Shown here one piece after another: positions 17,406 through 25,325 of a DNA stretch of 64,000 nucleotides. The number at the start of each line of letters is the position of its first letter. Within the stretch, counting starts at the first letter, position 1. Below the pieces are notes generated by a model, which searched no databases, was not told the origin of the DNA, and worked only from the letters and a program-made list of their open reading frames with translations. Made by a program: the position numbers and the translations under genes. Source of the stretch: Streptomyces sp. CB01249 (GTDB taxonomy: Bacteria > Actinomycetota > Actinomycetes > Streptomycetales > Streptomycetaceae); assembly GCF_001905735.1 (NCBI RefSeq), contig NZ_LISW01000003.1, forward strand, positions 310,341 to 374,340, in the 5' to 3' direction.

Positions 17406-18197
17406 TCAGGCGGAGGCTGCGAAGCGGGTGTTCACAGGTATGTCGCACAGCGCCGCTCCGGCCGCCGCGCGCGCCTGGTCGTAGCGGTGCAGGACCAGCC
17501 GGGCCAGTGCGGGGTGGGCGCCGAGCGGGGCGGCGGCGATCCACGGCGCGTGGGCGGCGGCGGCCGAGGCGAACCGCCCGGGCGCGGTGAAGTAGGAGGC
17601 GACGGCGATCCGGCGGTGGCCCCGGGCGGCGAGCGCGCGCACGGCGGCGGGCACGGTGGGCGAGGCGGCGGAGGCGTACGCGGGCACGACGGGCACGCCG
17701 CCGAGCCGTTCCCCGAGCAGCAGCGCGGTATGCCGGGCGTCGGCGGCCGATTCGGGGTCGCGCGACCCGGCGGCGGCGAGGACGACGGCGCTCCCCCGCT
17801 CCGACGCGTGCCAGCCGGCCTCGGCGAGCCGGTCGTGCAGCGCCTCCACCAGCAGCGGGTGCGGCCCGAGCGGCGCGGCGACGCGGGCCCGCAGCGCGGG
17901 GGCGGCGGCGACGGACGCGGGGATGTCGTGCTTGACGTGGTGCCCGCGTCCGAGCAGCAGCGGTACGAGGACGGCCTCGCGGGCACCGAGGGCGTCCAGG
18001 GCGTCCGGCAGGAGCGGCGCGTTGAGCTCTATGTGGCCGAGGCGGACGTCGAGCCCGGGGCGCAGTTCGCGGACCCGGTCCAGGAGCGCGGCGACGGCCT
18101 GCGGGGTGCGCGGGTCCCGGCTGCCGTGGGCGACGGCGACCAGGGCGGGGGCGGCGGACGCCGGGCGGTTCGCGGGAAGGTGCCGGATGCGGTGCAT
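17406..18197 (-). CDS. CbiX-like sirohydrochlorin chelatase family protein
   Basis: The 263-residue protein has two chelatase-fold halves, the first with VAVAHGSRDPRTPQAVAALL (active-site His about residue 24) and VPLLLGRGHHVKHDIPA, the second with VVLAAAGSRDPESAADA and VASYFTAPGRFA. Family members insert cobalt, iron or nickel into sirohydrochlorin for cobalamin, siroheme or F430. The nirB product in this window needs siroheme, so ferrochelation is a reasonable guess, but 7 kb separate the genes and no precorrin methyltransferase is nearby. ATG 18197 and a second Met are both possible starts. Confidence 0.7.
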   Translation of the reverse strand: MHRIRHLPANRPASAAPALVAVAHGSRDPRTPQAVAALLDRVRELRPGLDVRLGHIELNAPLLPDALDALGAREAVLVPLLLGRGHHVKHDIPASVAAAPALRARVAAPLGPHPLLVEALHDRLAEAGWHASERGSAVVLAAAGSRDPESAADARHTALLLGERLGGVPVVPAYASAASPTVPAAVRALAARGHRRIAVASYFTAPGRFASAAAAHAPWIAAAPLGAHPALARLVLHRYDQARAAAGAALCDIPVNTRFAASA

Positions 18198-18296
18198 GGG
18201 GTCGATGGTCGCGGACGCACGTTGCCGGGGCGTTGCAGGTCGGTCACGCGGGTTTTCCGCCGCCTCACGGGGGAAGCGCGGCGGCCGGGAGGGCCC

Positions 18297-19115
18297 TCAG
18301 CCCCTCCCCCGTCCCGCGAACAGGTGCTCGATGACCTGGGCCACCCCGTCCTCCTCGTTGGTCCGGGCGTGCGTCTCCACGGCGGCCAGCACCGACGGGT
18401 GGGCGTTGGCCATGGCGTAGCCCGTACCGGCCCAGGCGAGGACCGTGAGGTCGTTGGGCATGTCGCCGAACGCGATGACGTCCGCCGCCTCGATGCCCCG
18501 CTCCGCGCAGAGCAGGGAGAGGGCGCCGGCCTTGGTGACGCCGGGGGCGCTGATCTCCAGCAGCCCGCGCCCGCCGGAGTGGGTGAGCTGGACGGTGTCG
18601 CCGGCCCCCTGGCGGGCGGCGGCGAGCAGGGTGTCCGCGTCGAGCCGTTCCGTCCAGGCGAGGAGCTTGGTGACGGGGGCCTCGGTGAGCCACAGCTCGG
18701 CGAGGGAGGCGACGGGGAGTTCGGCGCCCTCGTCCTCGGACAGGCGCAGCCGGTAGGCCGGTTCGTAGAAGACCTGGTTGCCGGTCTCCAGGGCGAAGCC
18801 GACGCCGGGGACGGCGGCGGCGAGCGCGGTGGCGACCTGCTGCGCCACGGCCAGGGACAGCATCTGCGAGGAGACGACGCTGCGGCTCGCTATGTCGTAC
18901 ACGAGGGCCCCGTTGCTGCACACCGCCGTGCCCACGAGGCCGGTGGCCTCGGCCAGCCGGTCCACGAAGCGCGGCGGCCGGGCGGTCACGATGACGATCT
19001 CCGCCCCGGCCTCCTCGGCGGTGCGCAGGGCGCGCAGGGTGCGGGGCGAGAGCGAGCCGTCCCCGCGCAGAAGGGTGCCGTCGAGATCGGAGGCGATCAA
19101 CCGTGGAAGCGACAT
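18297..19115 (-). CDS. HAD-superfamily Cof-type phosphatase
   Basis: The 272-residue protein starts with the HAD nucleophile motif LIASDLDGTLLRGDGSLSP (Asp 10 and Asp 12) and continues with VIVTARPPRFVDRLAEATG (motif II Thr), a C2-type cap of about 100 residues, and the terminal motifs KAGALSLLCAERG and VIAFGDMPNDLTVLAWAG (acidic motif IV). It fits Cof/YidA phosphatases that act on sugar phosphates or cofactor phosphates; the substrate is not deducible. The neighbours are divergent (SanA-like) and co-oriented (CbiX-like, 99 bp downstream). Confidence 0.85.
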   Translation of the reverse strand: MSLPRLIASDLDGTLLRGDGSLSPRTLRALRTAEEAGAEIVIVTARPPRFVDRLAEATGLVGTAVCSNGALVYDIASRSVVSSQMLSLAVAQQVATALAAAVPGVGFALETGNQVFYEPAYRLRLSEDEGAELPVASLAELWLTEAPVTKLLAWTERLDADTLLAAARQGAGDTVQLTHSGGRGLLEISAPGVTKAGALSLLCAERGIEAADVIAFGDMPNDLTVLAWAGTGYAMANAHPSVLAAVETHARTNEEDGVAQVIEHLFAGRGRG

Positions 19116-19221
19116 CGCCCGATGGTACGCGGACCGCCCGGGCCGGTCCGAGAACCCTTTCGGCCGCCGGATCGTCCAGTAGGGCAGGGGCGGCTGGGCC
19201 CCGGGAACCAGGGGCGGGCGA

Positions 19222-19959
19222 GTGAGGGTACGGATGCGGCGGACACCGGGGGCCGAGCGGGCGCGGGGCGTCCGGCTGCTGAGAGCCCTGCGGCCCCGGC
19301 TCCCGAAGTCGCGGCGGGGGCGGCGGCGGGCGGTGCAGGGGGTGATGGCCGCGTGCGTGCTGGCGCTCGCGCCCGCGACCTGGCTGCATGTGGTGGCCGA
19401 TGCCCGGATCAGGACCGTGGAGGACGTGCCCGCGCGGCAGGTCGCGGTGGTGTTCGGGGCCGGGCTGTGGGACGGGAAGCCGTCCCCGTACCTGGCGAAC
19501 CGGCTGCGGACGGCCGCCGCGCTCTACCGGGACGGCAAGGTGAAGGTCGTCCTGGTGACCGGGGACAACAGCCGCGTGGAGTACGACGAGCCGGACGCGA
19601 TGCGGGCGTTCCTGGTCGGGAAGGGCGTGCCGGACGACCGGATCGTCAGCGACTTCGCGGGCTTCGACACCTGGGACTCGTGCGTGCGGGCGAAGAAGAT
19701 CTTCGGCGTCGACCGGGCGGTGCTGGTGAGCCAGGGCTTCCACATCCGCCGTGCCATCGCGCTGTGCCGGGCGGCGGGGATCGACGCGTACGGGGTCGGG
19801 GTGGACGCGAAGCACGACGTCACCTGGTACTACGGCGGGACGCGGGAGGTGTTCGCGGCGGGGAAGGCGGCGCTCGACGCCCTGTTCGAGCCGGACCCGC
19901 ACTTCCTGGGCCCCCGCGAACGGGGCGTGGAGGACGCGCTGGCGGCGGCCTCCCGCTGA
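19222..19959 (+). CDS. SanA/YdcF-like DUF218 membrane protein
   Basis: The 245-residue protein has a very basic N-terminus, one membrane helix (about residues 38-58) and an extracytoplasmic DUF218 domain containing VAVVFGAGLWDGKPSPYLANRL, VVLVTGDNS, and VLVSQGFHIRRAIALCRAAGI. The closest described relatives are SanA (vancomycin exclusion at high temperature in E. coli) and ElyC, both linked to envelope integrity and lipid carrier use. GTG 19222 or ATG 19234 could start it. It is divergent from the HAD gene and converges on cutA. Confidence 0.75.
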   Translation: MRVRMRRTPGAERARGVRLLRALRPRLPKSRRGRRRAVQGVMAACVLALAPATWLHVVADARIRTVEDVPARQVAVVFGAGLWDGKPSPYLANRLRTAAALYRDGKVKVVLVTGDNSRVEYDEPDAMRAFLVGKGVPDDRIVSDFAGFDTWDSCVRAKKIFGVDRAVLVSQGFHIRRAIALCRAAGIDAYGVGVDAKHDVTWYYGGTREVFAAGKAALDALFEPDPHFLGPRERGVEDALAAASR

Positions 19960-19965
19960 CCGGAG

Positions 19966-19983
19966 GGCCGGGCCGGCCCGGCC
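19966..19983. terminator. Compact palindrome between convergent genes
   Basis: GGCCGGGCC followed directly by GGCCCGGCC forms an 18-bp perfect palindrome filling the gap between the SanA-like stop and the cutA stop. As RNA it gives a short stem of about 7 pairs. A bidirectional terminator is the likely reading. Confidence 0.4.
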
Positions 19984-20325
19984 TCAGACCGAGGTGACCG
20001 GGGCCGTCTCGGCCGAGACCCAGCCCAGGTAGCGGGCGCTGCCCCGGATCACCGGCAGGGCGATGATCTCCGGGGTGTCGTAGTCGTGCGCCTCCTGGAG
20101 GTGGGCCTCCAGCTCCTCGTACCGCTCGGCCGTCGTCTTGCAAAAGAGCTGCCACTCCTCGGTGGCCTCGATGGCGTTCTGCCAGCGGTAGACGGAGGTG
20201 ACGGGCGCGGAGATCTGCACGCACGCGGCGAGCCGCGCCTCGACCACTCCCCGCGCCAGTTCCCTGGCCTTCTCCTCGCTGTCCGTCGTGGTCAGTACGG
20301 TCAGCCATGCGGGCGTCGTCGTCAC
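19984..20325 (-). CDS. cutA: Divalent-cation tolerance protein CutA
   Basis: The 113-residue protein is a complete CutA1: WLTVLTTTDSEEKARELARGVVEARLAACVQI, then VYRWQNAIEATEEWQLFCKTT and the C-terminal PEIIALPVIRGSARYLGWV. CutA1 forms stable trimers and was named for copper tolerance in E. coli, though its actual role is unclear. GTG 20325 is preceded by AGGAGAGG; the upstream in-frame extension (to 20361) has no family similarity. It lies downstream of the FMN reductase on the same strand, with a hairpin between. Confidence 0.9.
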   Translation of the reverse strand: MTTTPAWLTVLTTTDSEEKARELARGVVEARLAACVQISAPVTSVYRWQNAIEATEEWQLFCKTTAERYEELEAHLQEAHDYDTPEIIALPVIRGSARYLGWVSAETAPVTSV

Positions 20326-20348
20326 GTCGGCCTCTCCTCGCGGTGGTG

Positions 20349-20379
20349 GGCGGTTCCCCACCGATTGTGGGGTGCCGCC
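20349..20379 (-). terminator. Hairpin after the FMN reductase
   Basis: CCCCAC (20356-20361) pairs with GTGGGG (20367-20372) around CGATT, and an outer stem GGCGG/CCGCC (20349-20353 with 20375-20379) extends it. Located 14 bases past the reductase stop. Confidence 0.5.
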
Positions 20380-20392
20380 TCCCGCCGCGCCA

Positions 20393-21016
20393 TCAGCCGC
20401 CGTACGGGTGGGCCCGCTTCGCGTCCCGCAGCGCGCGGCCCCACCAGACGAGCTGGTCGAGCAGCGTCTTCACGGCGGCGTCCGGACCCGCCGGGTCGCG
20501 GTGCCTGCCCGCGTCGTCGAACTGGGCGCCCGCGTTGTGGAAGGAGACGGTGTCGCGGATCGAGACGGTGTGCAGCTCGGCGAAGACCTGGCGTAGGTGC
20601 TCGACCGCGCGCAGTCCGCCGGAGACCCCGCCGTAGGAGACGAACGCGACGGGCTTGGCCTGCCACTCGTCGCGGTGCCAGTCGATGAGGTTCTTCAGGG
20701 GCGCCGGGTAGGAGTGGTTGTACTCGGGGGTGACGACGACGAAGGCGTCCGCCTCGGCCAGCCGGGCCGAGACCCCGGCCAGCACCTCCCGGGCGTCGCC
20801 CTCCAGGCGGTAGGAGAGGGCGGTGGGCAGATCGAGACCGGCGACGTCGACCACGTCCGTGTCGATCGCGGGATGGGCGTCGGCGTGGGCGAGGAACCAG
20901 TCGGCGATGACGGGGGCGAACCGGCCCTCGCGGTTGCTGGCGAGGATGACGGCCACCTTCAGGGGGGCGTTCGCGGGCAGGGCGGAGGCGGTGGATTCCG
21001 CGGTGATGAGGTCCAT
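20393..21016 (-). CDS. NADPH-dependent FMN reductase / quinone reductase family protein
   Basis: The 207-residue flavodoxin-fold protein carries the FMN phosphate-binding loop KVAVILASNREGRFAPVIADW near residue 20, the conserved VVVTPEYNHSYPAPLKNLIDW (about 97-117) and FVSYGGVSGGLRAVEHLR (about 129-146). Relatives reduce FMN, quinones, azo dyes or chromate with NADPH. Its ATG sits about 20 bases past a MerR-type operator, suggesting induction by metal, redox or electrophile stress. No MerR regulator is adjacent. Confidence 0.85.
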   Translation of the reverse strand: MDLITAESTASALPANAPLKVAVILASNREGRFAPVIADWFLAHADAHPAIDTDVVDVAGLDLPTALSYRLEGDAREVLAGVSARLAEADAFVVVTPEYNHSYPAPLKNLIDWHRDEWQAKPVAFVSYGGVSGGLRAVEHLRQVFAELHTVSIRDTVSFHNAGAQFDDAGRHRDPAGPDAAVKTLLDQLVWWGRALRDAKRAHPYGG

Positions 21017-21030
21017 GGCGAAGACGTTCG

Positions 21031-21054
21031 ACCATCAACCATGGTTGAGGTCAA
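21031..21054 (-). promoter_or_regulatory. MerR/SoxR-type operator-promoter of the FMN reductase
   Basis: A perfect 14-bp palindrome TCAACCATGGTTGA (21035-21048) extends almost symmetrically to ACC and GGT flanks. On the minus strand TTGACC (21049-21054) forms a -35 overlapping the dyad's edge. MerR-family activators bind such dyads between -35 and -10 elements that are over-spaced. The -10 is weak (around GAACGT). The location immediately before the reductase gene fits regulated expression. Confidence 0.5.
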
Positions 21055-21109
21055 GCGCGATCGGGAACGGGCCTCCCGCCGGACGGCGGCGGCCGCATAC
21101 CGTGGCCGT

Positions 21110-21910
21110 ATGACGACTCCAGCAGCGACGGCCCTCCCGTACGCAGAGTTCGACGGACGGCCCGCCACCGAGGACGATCTGGGCCGGGCGCTGTTCTTCA
21201 ACTACGGCCACTTCACGGCGATGCAGGTACGCGAGGGCCGGGTGCGCGGTCTCGATCTCCACCTGGCCCGGCTGGACGCGGCCAACCGCGAGCTGTTCGA
21301 ACTCCCCCTGGACGGGGAGCTGGTGCGCCGGCTGATCCGGCACGCGCTGGAGAGCGCGGACACGGCGGACGCCTCGGTGCGGGTGCACGCGTACCTGCCG
21401 CCGGGGAACACCGCGACGACCGTGATGGTGACGGTGCGGGAGCCGGGCGGGATGGACCCCGGCCCGAAGAGCCTCAAGTCCGTCCCGTTCGCCCGGACCG
21501 CCGCGCATCTCAAGCGGCCCGGCGAGTTCGGCCAGACCTACTACGCGAACCTGGCCCGCCGCGCCGGTTACGACGACGCGCTGCTGACCCTGCCCGACGG
21601 CTCGGTGACCGAGGGGGCCGTCACCAACATCGGCTTCTGGGACGGCACGGCGGTCACCTGGCCGCAGGCCCCGGCCCTGTCCGGCGTGACCATGGGCGTC
21701 CTGGAACGCGAGCTCCCGGGCGCGGGCCTGACCTCGCTGCGCCGCCCGGTGACCCTGGACGGGCTCGGGGCGTTCCGCTCGGCGTTCCTCACCAACTCGC
21801 TGGGCATGGCCCCGGTCGCCCGGATCGACGACACCGCGTTCACGGTGGACGCGGAGCTGATGAAGCGTTTGGCGGCGGCGTACGAGGCGGCACCGGGCGA
21901 GGCGGTCTGA
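21110..21910 (+). CDS. Class IV (PLP-dependent) aminotransferase
   Basis: The 266-residue protein has the fold-type IV signature: the PLP lysine in AHLKRPGEFGQTYYANLARRAG lies 18 residues before the conserved Gly as in D-amino acid transaminases, followed by DDALLTLPDGSVTEGAVTNIGFW and the C-terminal RSAFLTNSLGMAPVA. Family members include branched-chain and D-amino acid aminotransferases and aminodeoxychorismate lyase. It is slightly short and does not clearly match any one group, so the reaction is open. A leaderless start is possible (CATACC about 9 bases upstream). The next gene follows after 2 bases. Confidence 0.8.
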   Translation: MTTPAATALPYAEFDGRPATEDDLGRALFFNYGHFTAMQVREGRVRGLDLHLARLDAANRELFELPLDGELVRRLIRHALESADTADASVRVHAYLPPGNTATTVMVTVREPGGMDPGPKSLKSVPFARTAAHLKRPGEFGQTYYANLARRAGYDDALLTLPDGSVTEGAVTNIGFWDGTAVTWPQAPALSGVTMGVLERELPGAGLTSLRRPVTLDGLGAFRSAFLTNSLGMAPVARIDDTAFTVDAELMKRLAAAYEAAPGEAV

Positions 21911-21912
21911 CC

Positions 21913-22386
21913 ATGGAGGCCCCCCTGCTGCTCCACATCGAGGGATCACGCCTGCCCGGGCGCTCCTGCCCGGCCGGGCCCGGCTTCCCCGGCTACGAGA
22001 ACATCCACGTGGGCGTCCAGCGCAAGGACCGCCCCGGCGAACTCCTCGGCCCGACCCCGGGGGACGCGCCGGGCGCCCACTGGACCCTGGAGTGCACGGC
22101 GGCCGAGGACGCGGAAGGGGTCGCGGTCCGGGGGCCGTACGTGCAGAACCGGCTGGGCGGGCGCTTCGTGTACCTGTCCTGGGGCACGGTCGACGCGGAC
22201 GGCCTGTTCACGATGTTCCGGCGGGCCAAGCTGATGTTCGCCGACGTCGACCCGGCCGTCCTGGCGGCGGCCGTGCGCTCGGGACATCTCACCGCCCGGC
22301 TTCCGCTCTCGGACGCCGAGGGGCGGCCGCTCTGCGCGCGCGTCCGGCCGCCGGTGATCGAGTGGTCGGCCTCGGGGCGCCCCTGA
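21913..22386 (+). CDS. DUF5990 family protein
   Basis: This 157-residue protein matches, by recognisable phrases (ENIHVGVQRKDRPGELLGPTPGD, VQNRLGGRFVYLSWG, FRRAKLMF), the actinobacterial DUF5990 family, which has no known function. It lacks membrane segments or a signal peptide. The ATG is 2 bases past the aminotransferase stop, so the two are almost surely co-translated. A 15-bp terminator hairpin follows. Confidence 0.7.
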   Translation: MEAPLLLHIEGSRLPGRSCPAGPGFPGYENIHVGVQRKDRPGELLGPTPGDAPGAHWTLECTAAEDAEGVAVRGPYVQNRLGGRFVYLSWGTVDADGLFTMFRRAKLMFADVDPAVLAAAVRSGHLTARLPLSDAEGRPLCARVRPPVIEWSASGRP

Positions 22387-22393
22387 CGCAGTC

Positions 22394-22434
22394 CGCCCCC
22401 TCCGGACCCAGGGGGGAGAGGTCCGGAGGGGGCG
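22394..22434 (+). terminator. 15-bp stem terminator after the DUF5990 gene
   Basis: Bases 22394-22408 and 22420-22434 are perfect reverse complements, with an 11-base purine-rich loop. It starts 7 bases after the stop codon. No T run. Confidence 0.75.
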
Positions 22435-22747
22435 TCGGCCGGGGGCGGCTGTGCGCACCGTCCCGTGGGGGGTTGTGATGCGTGTTCCCGCTCAACGACG
22501 TCTCACGCATGTGATGTACGCCACATTGCCGGGCGGGTCCGTCACCCGAACGGCACCAGGGGGCCGCGGACCGCGCACCCCACCCTCCGCCACACCCGTG
22601 ACCTGCGACGACACCGTTTGGCAAGGGGGCCACGCCGGGCCGGACGGGTGAGAGCTGACTCGGTGTCAGCAGGCATGGGGGCCGGTCCGGCTGTTGGCTC
22701 GGAGCCAGGACACACCCGCCAGCGCCCCCTGCTCGGAGGAAACCCCC
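22435..22747 (+). promoter_or_regulatory. Promoter region of the wall protein/sortase pair, with a Crp-like site
   Basis: This 313-base stretch has no supported gene. TGTGATGTACGCCACA at 22510-22525 contains GTG-N6-GNCAC, the motif reported for streptomycete Crp, and is close to a symmetric CRP site. The match uses few fixed bases, so chance occurrence is possible. GGAGGA at 22735-22740 is the ribosome-binding site of the next gene. Confidence 0.3.
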
Positions 22748-23578
22748 ATGCGCCGTCCTGCCCGACTCGTGACCGGCACCGCCGCCGCGGCCCTGGCCGC
22801 CGCCGCGCTCGGCCTCAGCGCCGCCGCCCCGTCCGCGTACGGGGACGAGACGGCGCCACTGACGATCACCCCCGCCAGCGCGGCGCCGGGCGCCACGGTC
22901 ACCGTGGACACCACCGCCTGCGGGGGTGACAGCGCCGCGACCGGCGACGCGAGCGCGCTGGACGCCCCGGAGTTCCCGCTGGCGCCCGCCTCCCTCGAAG
23001 AGGCCCTGGCCGGCTCCTTCCGGGTGCCCGGCGGCGTCGCGCCCGGGTCGTACGGCATCGGCGTGGACTGCGCGAACGGCAAGAAAGCCACCGGCGAGAT
23101 CGAGGTGAAGGCCGCGGGCTCCTCGCGCGACGAGGACGCCGCCCCCACCGGGACCACCGACGCGCCCACGTACGACTTCTCCGACCTCGACGGGCTGGGC
23201 GACGACGAGGACACGGAGGGGCTGGACGGCCTCGACAGCCTCGACGGGCTCGACGCCGAGTCCGCCGGAGCCGCCCGCATCCCGGACGCCCCCGCCGAGG
23301 CCGGCCGCTCCACGCCCACCGAGCGCCCGACCGGGTCCGGGCGTGACCAGACGGGCTCCGGCCGCGACGAGACCGGGGCAGGCCGCGAGACGCCCTCCGG
23401 GCACCGGACCTCGGCCGCGCCCACCGCCCCCTCGGGGCACGTGAAGACCGGAGTCGGCGGCAGCGTCGGCCCCGACACCACCCAGATCGCGGCGGGAGCC
23501 GGCGTCCTCGCCGCTGCCGCCGTCGGCGGAGCCTGGCTCCTGCGTCGCCGGGCGAGCGGCACGCGGGACGCCGGCTGA
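22748..23578 (+). CDS. Secreted, membrane-anchored surface protein with acidic/low-complexity middle
   Basis: The 276-residue protein has a Sec signal peptide (MRRPARL then an Ala-rich core, cleavage near AYGDE), a globular part of about 90 residues with two Cys, a strongly acidic Gly-Leu-Asp repeat region (about 140-175), a Thr/Ser/Gly-rich stalk, and a C-terminal membrane helix ending in LLRRRASG. No LPXTG-like motif is seen before the helix, although the next gene is a sortase. It resembles surface proteins that accompany class F sortases in Streptomyces. ATG 22748 has GGAGGA 7 bases upstream. Probable role: cell-surface adhesion or matrix; not known. Confidence 0.65.
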   Translation: MRRPARLVTGTAAAALAAAALGLSAAAPSAYGDETAPLTITPASAAPGATVTVDTTACGGDSAATGDASALDAPEFPLAPASLEEALAGSFRVPGGVAPGSYGIGVDCANGKKATGEIEVKAAGSSRDEDAAPTGTTDAPTYDFSDLDGLGDDEDTEGLDGLDSLDGLDAESAGAARIPDAPAEAGRSTPTERPTGSGRDQTGSGRDETGAGRETPSGHRTSAAPTAPSGHVKTGVGGSVGPDTTQIAAGAGVLAAAAVGGAWLLRRRASGTRDAG

Positions 23579-23676
23579 CGGAGGCATCCACCCCTCCGTA
23601 CCGCCCGGTGTCCGTCCCGGTGGCCCCGCGCCACCGGGACGGGACCGTTTCCGCTTCCGCACCCCGGAGGACCACC

Positions 23677-24300
23677 GTGTCCCAGAAGGCCAAGGGCTGG
23701 CTGCTCGTCGTCGTGGCGCTGGCCGGTGTCTGGCTGATCCAGAACGGCGCGGACACCCGGCTCACCCCGCCCGGCCCGGCCGCCGCCCAGGCGTTCGCCG
23801 CCGGGCCCGCCCTGCTGCCCGGCTCCCCGGTCGCCGAGCCGCTGCGCCCCTCCGCGCCCGTCCGCATCCGGATTCCCAGCATCCGGGTCGACGCGCCGAT
23901 GATGCGGCTCGGGCTCGGGGCGGACGGCAGCCTGGACGTGCCGCCGGCCGGGAACACGGACATCGTCGGCTGGTGGAAGGACGGCACGCCGCCCGGCGCC
24001 AAGGGCACCGCGATCGTCGCCGGACACGTCGACAACGCGGAGGGCCCGTCGGTCTTCTACGACCTGGGCTCACTGAAGAAGGGCAGCACCGTCGAGGTGG
24101 ACCGGCAGGACGGCCGTACCGCCGTCTTCGCGCTCGATGCGATCGAGGTGTACGAGAACGACGACTTCCCCGACCAGCGGGTCTACGGCGCCTCCGAGCA
24201 CGCCTCGCTGCGCCTGATCACCTGCGGCGGCGGCTACTCCGACGCGACCGGCTACCGGGGGAACGTGGTGGCGTACGCCCACCTCACGAGCGTGCGCTGA
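23677..24300 (+). CDS. Class F sortase
   Basis: The 207-residue transpeptidase has an N-terminal membrane anchor (about residues 7-22), then the sortase barrel with PVRIRIPSIRVDAPM, the catalytic His in AIVAGHVDN (H117), catalytic Cys in LRLITCGGGY (C183) and catalytic Arg in TGYRGNVVAYAHL (R194). Class F sortases of actinobacteria process surface proteins at LPxTG-like motifs. It is 98 bp downstream of the secreted protein and probably co-transcribed. GTG 23677 is supported by GGAGG 6 bases upstream; an upstream GTG at 23608 would add 23 residues. Confidence 0.85.
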   Translation: MSQKAKGWLLVVVALAGVWLIQNGADTRLTPPGPAAAQAFAAGPALLPGSPVAEPLRPSAPVRIRIPSIRVDAPMMRLGLGADGSLDVPPAGNTDIVGWWKDGTPPGAKGTAIVAGHVDNAEGPSVFYDLGSLKKGSTVEVDRQDGRTAVFALDAIEVYENDDFPDQRVYGASEHASLRLITCGGGYSDATGYRGNVVAYAHLTSVR

Positions 24301-24342
24301 GCCCCGCCGTACGGAAAATCGGCTCTGCCACCGCACGAAGAG

Positions 24343-25131
24343 TCAGCTCTGCCACTGGTCGAACCCGAGCTTCGCCACCAGCGAGAACACCACCACCAAC
24401 AGCACCCCGCGCACGAACTCGCTGCCCTTGCGCAGCGCCATCCGTGCGCCCAGCAGTCCGCCCGCCAGGTTGAACACCGCCATGAGCGCCGCCAGCTGCC
24501 ACAGCACGTTGCCCTGGTAGGCGAACATCGCGAGCGCCCCGGCGTTGGTGCAGACGTTGACGATCTTCGCGGTGGCCGACGCGGTCACCAGGTCGAGGTG
24601 GAGCACGGCGGTCAGGGCGAGCACCAGGAAGGTGCCCGTACCGGGTCCGAACAGCCCGTCGTACAGGCCGATGCCGCCGCCCACCAGGGCGATCGCGGTG
24701 ATCCTGCGGGCCCGGGTGACCTGGGGCGGGACGCCGTCCCCGGCGGCCCGGCCGAACTGGGGCCGCAGCATCACGAATCCGGCGACCGCCAGCAGCACCA
24801 CCATGATCACCGGCCGCAGCACCTCGCTGCTGATCCCGGCGGCGAAGAACGCGCCGGTCATCGACCCGGCCAGGGCCGCGAGCCCGATCCGGACCGCCGT
24901 GCCCACCTTCACCGGCGCCTTGCGCGCGTAGGTGACGGCGGCGCCCGAGGTGCCGACGATGGCGACCGCCTTGTTGGTGCCGAGGATCTGCGCGGCCGGC
25001 AGGTGCGGCAGACCGAGCAGCAGCGCGGGCAGCAGGAGCAGTCCGCCGCCCCCGACCACCGCGTCGACCCAGCCCGCCGCGGCGGCGGCGAGGCACAGCA
25101 CGACAAGGGTGGTCAGGGTGATGTCCGGCAT
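24343..25131 (-). CDS. TSUP (TauE/SafE) family permease
   Basis: The 262-residue protein has eight to nine hydrophobic segments and the two family repeats seen in DAVVGGGGLLLLPALLLGLP and IGLYDGLFGPGTGTFLVLAL, typical of TauE/SafE sulfite or organosulfur permeases. It moves small anions such as sulfite or sulfoacetate across the membrane; which one is not visible. It is convergent with the sortase gene and divergent from nirB. ATG 25131 starts at the conserved first helix. Confidence 0.8.
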   Translation of the reverse strand: MPDITLTTLVVLCLAAAAAGWVDAVVGGGGLLLLPALLLGLPHLPAAQILGTNKAVAIVGTSGAAVTYARKAPVKVGTAVRIGLAALAGSMTGAFFAAGISSEVLRPVIMVVLLAVAGFVMLRPQFGRAAGDGVPPQVTRARRITAIALVGGGIGLYDGLFGPGTGTFLVLALTAVLHLDLVTASATAKIVNVCTNAGALAMFAYQGNVLWQLAALMAVFNLAGGLLGARMALRKGSEFVRGVLLVVVFSLVAKLGFDQWQS

Positions 25132-25287
25132 GAGCACGACCCTATGAAGCGGATGCGTGCACCGTCCAACCGTTCCGGGGCCGCACCGGGAAAGTTGAGC
25201 CAACTCTGAGGTTTCCGCAGGACAAGGCCCCCTTTCCGGCCTCCGCCGGCCGCCTCACAGGCCTTTCGGGCGGGTGCTGAGCGCAAG

Positions 25288-25325
25288 GTTCCTCCCGGGA
25301 AACAGCGGGGAACCGGCCGGGTAAC
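25288..25325 (+). promoter_or_regulatory. GlnR-type box upstream of nirB
   Basis: GTTCC, GAAAC, GAACC and GTAAC occur at 25288, 25299, 25310 and 25321, each separated by exactly six bases (11-bp period), with a weaker CGGAC at 25332. This is the gTnAc-n6-GaAAc architecture of GlnR sites in Streptomyces, and nirB is a reported GlnR target. It lies about 90 bases before the nirB start, suggesting nitrogen-limitation control. Confidence 0.65.

Noticed and set aside
15945..19997. Plus-strand frame of about 1350 codons across dgt, the CbiX-like gene and the HAD gene
   Set aside because: Same cause: third positions of the minus-strand genes avoid stops in this frame. No family resemblance.
22451..22651. 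66-codon plus-strand frame before the surface-protein gene
   Set aside because: Lies in the promoter region, has no start signal and no protein-like composition.
24320..24356. Imperfect direct repeat of CGGCTCTGCCAC / CAGCTCTGCCAC at the 3' end of the TSUP gene
   Set aside because: Short and imperfect, probably a relic of a small duplication at a convergent gene junction; no functional reading.
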